From Firmicutes bacterium CAG:460 (GTDB lineage Bacteria; Bacillota_I; Bacilli_A; RF39; UBA660): a stretch of DNA of 16,831 nucleotides. Both the position numbers and the translations under genes were made by a program. The DNA lies in the NCBI GenBank assembly GCA_000437355.1, contig FR899766.1, forward strand, positions 5,446-22,276. Reading direction: 5' to 3'. The notes beneath the pieces were generated by a model. That model did not search any database. It was given only the letters and a program-made list of their open reading frames with translations, and was not told where the DNA came from. This document shows positions 1-6,347 of this stretch, one piece after another. The stretch's first letter is position 1, and every line of letters begins with the position of its first letter.

Positions 1-1118
1 ATGCCTTTTTTAGTATAATCGCAATTGCCAGTTGCTATTGCACCATATCCATAGCAATATCCTGAACTAGTTCCATCTGTTGCATTATAATATGCACCAT
101 TAAATAGCTTATTCAAGTTTACATTTGCCCAATTTCCAGATGATGATACATTCCATGAAATCCCGCCCATTGTTTCATCTCTAATTATTTTTACTAAATT
201 CCTTTCACTTTGACCATGTGATGCACTATCAAATACTCCAATTATTCTCCAGTATTCATTATTAAACCATATATAGTTATTTGGATTTTTCCCTTCATAT
301 CTTATTCCAGCAGCACTAACAGTTTGTATATTTTCATTATATGTACCACTTTGTAAATAAAATATTACGTTATCCGAACCACTTGAACTACTACTATCTT
401 TTTGATAAGTAACTTTTATAGCATTCGATGTTGTTAAATTTCCTAAATAATAACATTCAAAGTCACTATTAGATATACCTTTTAAAGATATTATTTGTGT
501 ATTATCTTTATAAAATATTGTGTAATCATAGTTTTGTTCACTTGATTGTTTATAACAAATTTGATAATTACTTGCTGTAGCTACATTAAATATAAATGTT
601 GCTGTTGCACTATTAGTATGATTTGTACTTGTCCAAGTTTTATTAGTATCATCCCATTTAAATGGATAAGTTGCATCATTACTAGAAATTGTATAACCAC
701 TTTGTTCTAATTTTGCTTCAGCTGTAAATGTTGAATTGTCTTCTTGAATTGTTTCATTTACTACTTGTCCTGTCCCTTGGGTCGTTCCTGATAAGCTAAT
801 TATATAATCATTTAAATTGGTTTTAGTTAAAGTACTAAAATTAATATCACATGAAATATCACCAGTTATATTTTCTATAGCAAGTTTCCAATCATCATAT
901 AACCATCTTCCATCTGCACCAACACATGTTACTTGTGCTTTATACATTCCTTTAGATGGAAATGAAGTTATTTTATTTCCATCTAAAGTTAAAGCATATC
1001 TTATTCCATCTTGTGTAAATGAATATTTACTATTGGAATTATTATTTATTACAATAATTCCAATTAATAATATTACTAAAACTATACTTACACTTACTAT
1101 TCTAATTCTTTTTTGCAT
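1..1118 (-). CDS. DUF6273-like surface protein, first paralog, truncated by the window edge
   Basis: The reading frame is open from an ATG at 1118 to the window edge, giving 372 complete codons; the C-terminus is missing. The SD-like AGGTGGTG sits directly upstream and overlaps the stop codon of the preceding gene. A single hydrophobic segment (about residues 6-24) follows a short basic N-terminus, so this is probably a membrane-anchored protein exposed outside the cell. Residues about 30-122 are a β-rich region rich in Asn and Thr. Residues about 123-268 are an extra domain absent from the neighbouring paralog. From residue 271 the protein matches the paralog closely: RYEGKNPNNYIW, then NEYWRIIGVFDSASHG, and NGAYYNATDGT. 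The YWR(I/V) opening and the WLNG-like NGAYYN element suggest a DUF6273-like domain, recalled rather than searched. Function is unknown; adhesion or glycan binding is only a guess. The gene appears co-transcribed with the paralog, 8 bp downstream of it. Confidence 0.85.
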   Translation of the reverse strand, partial: MQKRIRIVSVSIVLVILLIGIIVINNNSNSKYSFTQDGIRYALTLDGNKITSFPSKGMYKAQVTCVGADGRWLYDDWKLAIENITGDISCDINFSTLTKTNLNDYIISLSGTTQGTGQVVNETIQEDNSTFTAEAKLEQSGYTISSNDATYPFKWDDTNKTWTSTNHTNSATATFIFNVATASNYQICYKQSSEQNYDYTIFYKDNTQIISLKGISNSDFECYYLGNLTTSNAIKVTYQKDSSSSSGSDNVIFYLQSGTYNENIQTVSAAGIRYEGKNPNNYIWFNNEYWRIIGVFDSASHGQSERNLVKIIRDETMGGISWNVSSSGNWANVNLNKLFNGAYYNATDGTSSGYCYGYGAIATGNCDYTKKG

Positions 1119-1126
1119 TTCACCAC

Positions 1127-2494
1127 CTACATTCCAATAATATATGGAGAATTCAAACTACCATCACCATCTATTTTATATACAGAAGCATTTAAATATA
1201 TAACTGGCCGAAAACTATTATAACCATACACTGTATAATCATAGTTCAAATCACCAGAATCACTAAAAAAGAACACAAACGCACTTTCCGTAGAAAAAGG
1301 TGTCAATAACCACTCATATCCTTGCCCATATAACCAACTTGCTCCTGCACAGGTTGAAGTGCCATAAGAATCTAAATTTGTTGTTCTCGCACAACTACTT
1401 GATAACACACTATATCCATAATCACTCGGATACATTAATCCTATATATCCTGTTGTACTTGTTGGTCTTCCACTATATACCATTGTTCCTCTTTCATATC
1501 CATAAAATGCATCTGTTGTTGTTTTAATACTTGAATATCCGCCAAGATACCAAGTTACATTTGCTATCATTCCTCTGTATCCAGCCTGAATACCTTTTTT
1601 TGTATAATTACAATTTGAAATAATTGTTGCTCTTGCTGCATTTCCAATACAGTATCCAGAATTTGTGCCATCTGTTGCATTATAATATGCTCCATTAAGT
1701 AAAAAATTTAAACTTGCCGTTGTCCAATTATTTGTAAATGACTTATCCCACGCCAACCCTCCTAAAGCACTGGCTCGAATTATTTTTACTAAATTCTTTC
1801 CATCCAGTCCATGTGATGCACTATCAAATACTCCGATTATTCTCCAATATTCATTATTAAACCATATATAGTTATTTGGATTTTTCCCTTCATACCTATA
1901 TCCCTTTTCATTTACAACTTTACCAGTACCCTGTGTTGTCCCCGCTAAACCAATTATATAATCAGCTAAATTAACTTTTGATGTACTATCGGTATAATTT
2001 AAAGTACAGTTTTCATATTTTGTATTTATATTTGATACTTCTATTCTATTATATTTCTGATTATATGTAGCATCGCTATTGGTACAATTTATAGAACCAA
2101 GTTTACCATATGTTGTTGGTAAATTTAATGGTTTAATTGTTATATCTGCTGGTTCTACATCAAAATAAACCTCACATTTATCTGTTTTATTTACATTAAC
2201 AGTAACAGAGTTATCATTTTTGTTCCATGTTAAAGTACTTCCATTTTTGCAATTAGATAATGTTTCATTAAATATATATTTTTTTGATGGCCACTTATTG
2301 TCTTTTGAAACTTTATAAACCCCAGAACCTCTAGTTTCTTCTATCATTAAACTTATTAGTTTATTATTTATAATATTTCTACTATCTACTTCTTCATAAA
2401 CATCATTATTTATTACAATATTATAAATTGTAAAACTCATTATTGTTATAGAAACTATTATAAACAATAAAACATGCTTCACTTTTATTTTCAT
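1127..2494 (-). CDS. DUF6273-like surface protein, second paralog, complete
   Basis: 455 aa. A GTG at 2503 also opens this frame, but ATG 2494 is preferred: it is preceded by GAGAGTGG, and the predicted transcript start (about 2508) leaves only about 5 nt before the GTG. Residues about 6-25 are one membrane helix after a basic start. Residues about 50-115 carry a Cys-paired β motif (SNCKNGS ... DKCEVYFD). A second Cys pair follows at about 137-163. Residues about 200-455 form the DUF6273-like domain: YWRIIGVFD, LNFLLNGAYYNAT, GYEWLLTPFS and a closing FRPVIYLNASV. It is homologous to the following gene but lacks that gene's insert after VVNE. Its C-terminal domain uses more G/C-ending codons (GCG, GTG, ACG, TTC, CGG) than its N-terminal half, which may mean a different origin for that part. 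Location: anchored in the membrane, exposed outside. Role unknown. Confidence 0.88.
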   Translation of the reverse strand: MKIKVKHVLLFIIVSITIMSFTIYNIVINNDVYEEVDSRNIINNKLISLMIEETRGSGVYKVSKDNKWPSKKYIFNETLSNCKNGSTLTWNKNDNSVTVNVNKTDKCEVYFDVEPADITIKPLNLPTTYGKLGSINCTNSDATYNQKYNRIEVSNINTKYENCTLNYTDSTSKVNLADYIIGLAGTTQGTGKVVNEKGYRYEGKNPNNYIWFNNEYWRIIGVFDSASHGLDGKNLVKIIRASALGGLAWDKSFTNNWTTASLNFLLNGAYYNATDGTNSGYCIGNAARATIISNCNYTKKGIQAGYRGMIANVTWYLGGYSSIKTTTDAFYGYERGTMVYSGRPTSTTGYIGLMYPSDYGYSVLSSSCARTTNLDSYGTSTCAGASWLYGQGYEWLLTPFSTESAFVFFFSDSGDLNYDYTVYGYNSFRPVIYLNASVYKIDGDGSLNSPYIIGM

Positions 2495-2514
2495 TTGTAC
2501 CACTCTCTATTATC

Positions 2515-2543
2515 ATTTTATTACACAAATTGATAACTGTCAA
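2515..2543 (-). promoter_or_regulatory. σA-type promoter for the two surface-protein genes
   Basis: Read on the minus strand: TTGACA (2543-2538), a 17-bp spacer, then TAAAAT (2520-2515). The -35 is a perfect consensus and the -10 differs at one base. Transcription should start near 2508, giving a very short leader before ATG 2494. Confidence 0.85.
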
Positions 2544-2544
2544 T
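2529..2544. promoter_or_regulatory. Candidate operator dyad over the -35 box
   Basis: ATTGA (2529-2533) and TCAAT (2540-2544) form an inverted repeat with a 6-bp centre in which one further pair (2535/2538) matches. It covers the -35 hexamer of the surface-protein promoter and lies about 60 bp upstream of the divergent HTH gene. Binding by that HTH protein is inference. Confidence 0.4.
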
Positions 2545-2601
2545 AATCAGTTTTAACTTTTTATATATAACTTATGGTAATCTAAAATCCGAGGTGAAAG
2601 T

Positions 2602-2814
2602 ATGAAAATAAATGCAAACAAATATGAGGCAAATGAAATAATGAAAATAATTAGAGAATGGACAAATTTAAGTCAAGAAAAATTTGCTAAAGAACTTGGT
2701 AGAAGTAGAAATGGAATTAACAATATTGAACACAATAGAAATCGCATTTACTTAAATGATTTTTTAGATATATGTGAAAAATTTAAAATAACAATTACAT
2801 TAGAAAAAAAATAG
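2602..2814 (+). CDS. Small XRE-family helix-turn-helix regulator
   Basis: 70 aa, the only plus-strand gene recognised. The start is fixed by GAGGTGA at 2591-2597. The whole protein is one HTH_3/Cro-CI-like domain. Residues about 14-50 read MKIIREWTNLSQEKFAKELG, then RSRNGINNIEHNR: helix 2 (SQEKFAKELG), a turn, and a recognition helix (RNGINNIEHN). A short C-terminal stretch follows (LDICEKFKITITLEKK). No ligand-binding or dimerisation domain is attached. It is divergent from the two surface-protein genes and shares with them a 107-bp intergenic region holding their promoter and a small dyad, so it is a plausible local repressor of them and possibly of itself. I could not find a convincing promoter of its own; TATATA/TATAAC at 2563-2570 and TATGGT at 2573-2578 have only weak -35 partners. 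Confidence 0.85.
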   Translation: MKINANKYEANEIMKIIREWTNLSQEKFAKELGRSRNGINNIEHNRNRIYLNDFLDICEKFKITITLEKK

Positions 2815-2838
2815 AACTTAAAGACCCTTAAGTTCTAT
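2811..2838. repeat. Perfect 11-bp inverted repeat at the end of the HTH gene
   Basis: ATAGAACTTAA (2811-2821) and TTAAGTTCTAT (2828-2838) pair perfectly around a 6-nt loop. The left arm includes the TAG stop codon. No T-run follows on the plus strand, so it looks more like an mRNA-end stabiliser or part of a compound terminator than a classical terminator. Confidence 0.6.
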
Positions 2839-2896
2839 TGGAGTATTACTCTTCAATATATTTTAGTAAAGAATACTAGGGTTACATCGAAGAAAT

Positions 2897-2936
2897 AAAA
2901 TCATGTACATAAGTAATATCCGTAGTACATGTTTTT
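2897..2936. terminator. Bidirectional terminator between the HTH and yihY-like genes
   Basis: CATGTAC (2902-2908) pairs with GTACATG (2925-2931). On the plus strand TTTTT follows at once (2932-2936), ending HTH transcription. On the minus strand the hairpin is followed by ATTTTATTT, serving the convergent yihY-like operon. The A- and T-rich flanks extend the stem past a one-base bulge. Confidence 0.7.
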
Positions 2937-2944
2937 AATTTACC

Positions 2945-3802
2945 CTAATTTACTTTATTTATAGTACCAGTTTTTTCTAATTCTACTTCTTCCTTCCTAT
3001 AATTTAATGCCATACCTATTGTAAAAGCATAAGCAAGTAAATAAAACCAGAACATTAAAATAACTATATTTGCAAGTCCTCCATAAAAAGTACTATAATG
3101 AGCAATATTATTGATATAATATGAATAAATATATGTAATAATTATCCATGAAACAGTAGTAAATATTGCTCCATAACCAACATTTTTACTTCTAATCTTT
3201 TTATTCGGAGCCATAGTATAAAGTATTTTAATAAAGAAATACATAATTAACCATGTAATTGGTCCTTGTAAAATACCTATAACTGTTGCAACATTATTAG
3301 TAACAATACTATCTAAATTAACATATCTAAATAATTCAATTATTTTAGTACCAAAAACTGGTACAATTAACATGAATATAAATAGAAGTACTAAAACAAA
3401 AGTCATGATAATAGCTTTTAATCTTCTTCTAAAAAAACCTTCTTGTTTTTCTCCATAAATAGTATTTGATGTAATAATTATTGATGCTGGTCCATTTGAT
3501 GCAATAAAATACCCAATTATAACAACTAAGAAGAAACCAATACCTCTTCCACTAGCATCTTTAGTAGTATTAAGAAGCATATTGGCAATATCTGGAGAAA
3601 AAGCCGACCCAATAAAATCAAATATAACATCAGTTGATAAATTAAGTAAAGCTGCCTCATAACTTATTAATGTAATTGTAGGAACAATAGCAAGAACAAA
3701 AAAGTAAGCAAGTTGACCTGGGAGTATTGCCATCTCAGGTCTAAACAATACTTTTTTAAAATTATCAAAAAACTCTTTTACTTCACTTTTAACTTTATTC
3801 AT
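2945..3802 (-). CDS. YihY/BrkB-family integral membrane protein
   Basis: 285 aa. It belongs to the YihY/virulence factor BrkB (UPF0761) family, recognised from the opening FFxxFKKVLFRPEMAILPGQLAYFFVLAIVPTI pattern, the GPAS turn (about residue 103) and the late FYGGLANIVILMFWFYLLAYAF segment. About six membrane helices are visible: residues 27-48, 85-105, 130-152, 170-200, 209-232 and 243-266. The molecular function of the family is not established, despite older 'ribonuclease BN' labels. The last gene of a three-gene operon, its ATG overlaps the end of the receptor gene by 8 bp and has an AAGGA Shine-Dalgarno site about 10 nt upstream. Pairing with a membrane receptor may mean a shared envelope role (inference). 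Transcription ends at the hairpin around 2902-2931. Confidence 0.88.
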   Translation of the reverse strand: MNKVKSEVKEFFDNFKKVLFRPEMAILPGQLAYFFVLAIVPTITLISYEAALLNLSTDVIFDFIGSAFSPDIANMLLNTTKDASGRGIGFFLVVIIGYFIASNGPASIIITSNTIYGEKQEGFFRRRLKAIIMTFVLVLLFIFMLIVPVFGTKIIELFRYVNLDSIVTNNVATVIGILQGPITWLIMYFFIKILYTMAPNKKIRSKNVGYGAIFTTVSWIIITYIYSYYINNIAHYSTFYGGLANIVILMFWFYLLAYAFTIGMALNYRKEEVELEKTGTINKVN

Positions 3803-5801
3803 TGCTATTTTCCTTATTTTTCTTCATATCTTCAACAGCTTCATTTAAAGCATCTTCAATAGTTTTAATATCATCTTGTATCATACTAAATCCAAATTCA
3901 GCCCCAAATTCATATGGTAATTTCTTTATTTCTTTATTTAATTTAAAGATATAATTACTTACTTGTTTTTGACTATAACCAACTAAATAAATAACAAATT
4001 CATTACCATCAGTACGCATTATTTCACTATTATCAAGTTGTGTTTTAACTAATATATTAGCTAATGCTTTAATTTGTTTATCTCCTTCATTATAACCATA
4101 TAAATCATTAATTTCTTGTATCTTATTTAAATCAATGACCACTATAGTCTGAGGATAAATAGTATTATTATTCCAAGTTTCAATATTTTCATTTAAGAAA
4201 TTTCTATTTTTTAAACTAGTAAGTTGATCAATAAATTTCATTTTATCATCTTTCTTTATCTTTCTAGCAATAGATATTCTCTTACTTTTCTTAAATATTA
4301 TAAATATAATTAATACAACTAACAATAAAATTAATAATATATATTCTGCTATCTTAGTTATTATATTACCACTTTTAATAGTATCATAATGATTATTTAA
4401 TCCTTCAATAACTAATTTATTTTCATCCATAACCCCAATATACTTATCAAGTAATCTATATAATGCACTATTGGTTCTCACCTTAAACGTATACTCGTTA
4501 CTTATAAAATCCTCATATCGTCCAGTATAATTATCTAACTTGTTATCACTATAATAATCAAATGTATTTTTATCAAGGATAATAAATACATCCTTTTTAT
4601 TTAATTTAAATAAATCTTTTGTAGTACTAAATGTTTTAATATTAATATCACTTATGTTTTTAATATAATCATATATTTTACTATTTTCTTGTACATAAAC
4701 AGTTTCCCCTATTAAAGAATAAATTGATTTTATAACTGTACTATTATCTCTTCTAGCAGCTATAACATATTCTATAGAAATACCATCTGTTTGATAAAAA
4801 TCATCTGTAAAATTATAATAATTAAAATATAAATCTATATCTTTATTATTAACAGCTTTCATAAACTTATTAAATGTTTTATACTTAACAAAATTAAATT
4901 CTATATCTGCAAATTTACTAAAATTACTTAAATAAACTGCAACAATACCACCATATTTACCACCTAAAATTACTTCATAAGGTGATGCATTAACAAAACC
5001 ATAATTATATGTAATACTTTGCATACTATCAACTTCAGTATCAGTAATATTCATAGCACTAGTAAATGTTTTAAATAAATTATCATTATAAACATTATCA
5101 AATTCATTATTCCATTTGTTATAATATTTCTTTAATACACTAGATAATTTATCATCACTTAAACTTAGAACATAATATTCTTTTATATCACTAAAATGAT
5201 ATACTACTTTATAATCTTTACTTAGTATTGTATCTAAATATTCCATTAATGGAACTAACATATATGTTTCATTTTCATTCATATCTAGTATTATTTCATC
5301 AATATTTTCAAATTGTTTAAATACTACATTACTTGCTTTTTTAACATATTTACTTACATAACTTAAATCTTTACTTAATATATCAATATTCTTACCATTT
5401 AAATCTTCTTCCGTAGAAATATAATCATTATTTTTACCTACTAAAACATAATGGTCTGTATAAAATAATATATCATTATCATCAACTATATTTTTAACGC
5501 CAAAACTAATTCCTGATGGATTACTTCCTTCATTAAATGTTATTGGGTTAATACTTAAGCCATATTCAGTTTCAAAATCACTAATAAAGTCATAAAAAAC
5601 TCCACTACCATTTTTACCAAATACATTAACATTATTTATAACATTTATATTTTGAATTGTACCAATATTTTGATTAACCCAATTTCTTTCAGAAACTGTT
5701 AATTTATCTTTATCATTTAATATAAAATATAAACCAATTGCAATACCAATAACAACTAAAATACTTATTATAATTATTATAATACTTTTCTTCTTTTTCA
5801 T
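3795..5801 (-). CDS. Membrane receptor with tandem substrate-binding-like domains and a degenerate GGDEF domain
   Basis: 668 aa. Residues 5-27 form a membrane helix. Residues about 50-240 and 260-460 are two extracellular modules that look like type 2 periplasmic-binding (SBP_bac_3-like) domains: DILFYTDHYVLVGKN and EEDLNGKNIDIL in the first, SLIGETVYVQENS and DVFIILDKNTF in the second. A second helix (485-503) leads to a basic juxtamembrane stretch and a cytoplasmic GGDEF domain (about 515-660). The opening is canonical (DQLTSLKNRNFL, 525-536), followed by IDLNKIQEINDLYG and NEGD, but the signature is DGNEF (598-602) with Asn where GG(D/E)EF has the metal-binding acid. No RxxD inhibitory site precedes it. 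Diguanylate cyclase activity is therefore doubtful; a nucleotide-sensing or signalling pseudo-enzyme is likelier (inference). Its ATG overlaps the preceding gene's stop (TAATG), implying coupled translation. The extracellular modules presumably bind a small solute. Confidence 0.85.
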   Translation of the reverse strand: MKKKKSIIIIIISILVVIGIAIGLYFILNDKDKLTVSERNWVNQNIGTIQNINVINNVNVFGKNGSGVFYDFISDFETEYGLSINPITFNEGSNPSGISFGVKNIVDDNDILFYTDHYVLVGKNNDYISTEEDLNGKNIDILSKDLSYVSKYVKKASNVVFKQFENIDEIILDMNENETYMLVPLMEYLDTILSKDYKVVYHFSDIKEYYVLSLSDDKLSSVLKKYYNKWNNEFDNVYNDNLFKTFTSAMNITDTEVDSMQSITYNYGFVNASPYEVILGGKYGGIVAVYLSNFSKFADIEFNFVKYKTFNKFMKAVNNKDIDLYFNYYNFTDDFYQTDGISIEYVIAARRDNSTVIKSIYSLIGETVYVQENSKIYDYIKNISDINIKTFSTTKDLFKLNKKDVFIILDKNTFDYYSDNKLDNYTGRYEDFISNEYTFKVRTNSALYRLLDKYIGVMDENKLVIEGLNNHYDTIKSGNIITKIAEYILLILLLVVLIIFIIFKKSKRISIARKIKKDDKMKFIDQLTSLKNRNFLNENIETWNNNTIYPQTIVVIDLNKIQEINDLYGYNEGDKQIKALANILVKTQLDNSEIMRTDGNEFVIYLVGYSQKQVSNYIFKLNKEIKKLPYEFGAEFGFSMIQDDIKTIEDALNEAVEDMKKNKENSNE

Positions 5802-6292
5802 TATTTCTCTTCACTTTCTACTGGAGTATTATTATTCCAAACTAAACCAGAACCAGCAACATTACGAGCTCCTAGAATAACAAATCCTTCACTATTTTCA
5901 CTTTTATCACACTTTAAAGTAATATTAATATCATAGTAACTTAGAATATCTTCACTTAAATTAGATAAACTTGATGTAGCTTTAGCTTCTGCATCATTTA
6001 AAGATGTATCAGCATTAAAATCTATTGTAATATAAATAATTTTTCCTTTTGTATGCATTTTTACATCTTTAACTATCTTTTCATTTTCTAAGGCACTTAC
6101 ATATTCATTTTTAATAGTTTCAGTAATTGGATATTTTTCTATATCTTGTAATCTATCACCATATTCATTTTTACTTCCTCCAAAGAAGTATGAAAATGAA
6201 ACAATAAGTATAGCAACTAAACAAGCTACAAGAATTAATCCTAGTACTATTAATACTTTATTATTTTCCCATAAATTCTTTATTTTTTTCAA
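5801..6292 (-). CDS. Single-span membrane protein of unknown function, TTG start
   Basis: 163 aa. No ATG is available near the N-terminus; the frame begins with TTG at 6292, eight bases after a strong GAGGTG (6306-6301), so TTG is taken as the start. A basic N-terminus (KKIKNLWENNK) and one long hydrophobic helix (about 13-37) indicate N-in, C-out topology. The outer part (about 40-163) has predicted α/β character, including KGKIIYITIDFNAD and YYDINITLKCD, and ends in an acidic tail. I do not recognise the family. It opens the operon with the GGDEF-like receptor and the YihY-like protein and is coupled to the receptor by a one-base stop/start overlap, so a joint role with the receptor is plausible. 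It occupies the position downstream of ligA where Bacillus carries the CamS/YerH lipoprotein, but has no lipobox and no visible resemblance to CamS. Confidence 0.75.
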   Translation of the reverse strand: MKKIKNLWENNKVLIVLGLILVACLVAILIVSFSYFFGGSKNEYGDRLQDIEKYPITETIKNEYVSALENEKIVKDVKMHTKGKIIYITIDFNADTSLNDAEAKATSSLSNLSEDILSYYDINITLKCDKSENSEGFVILGARNVAGSGLVWNNNTPVESEEK

Positions 6293-6318
6293 AATCTTTT
6301 CACCTCTTAAGTAATATA

Positions 6319-6347
6319 ATTATACTATCTATTTATGCTTTTGGCAA
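6319..6347 (-). promoter_or_regulatory. Strong σA-type promoter for the receptor operon
   Basis: On the minus strand TTGCCA (6347-6342), a 17-bp spacer and TATAAT (6324-6319). The -35 box lies inside the last codons of ligA and the -10 box just after its stop. The predicted start near 6312 leaves about 20 nt before the TTG codon, with GAGGTG inside that leader. Confidence 0.85.

Noticed and set aside
817..1527. Plus-strand open frames at 817-1140 and 1300-1527
   Set aside because: They lie opposite the two surface-protein genes, have no Shine-Dalgarno site and encode low-complexity sequence; they are antisense shadows.
3795..5801. Calling the receptor a diguanylate cyclase
   Set aside because: The domain fold fits, but the catalytic signature is DGNEF and lacks the metal-binding acidic residue.
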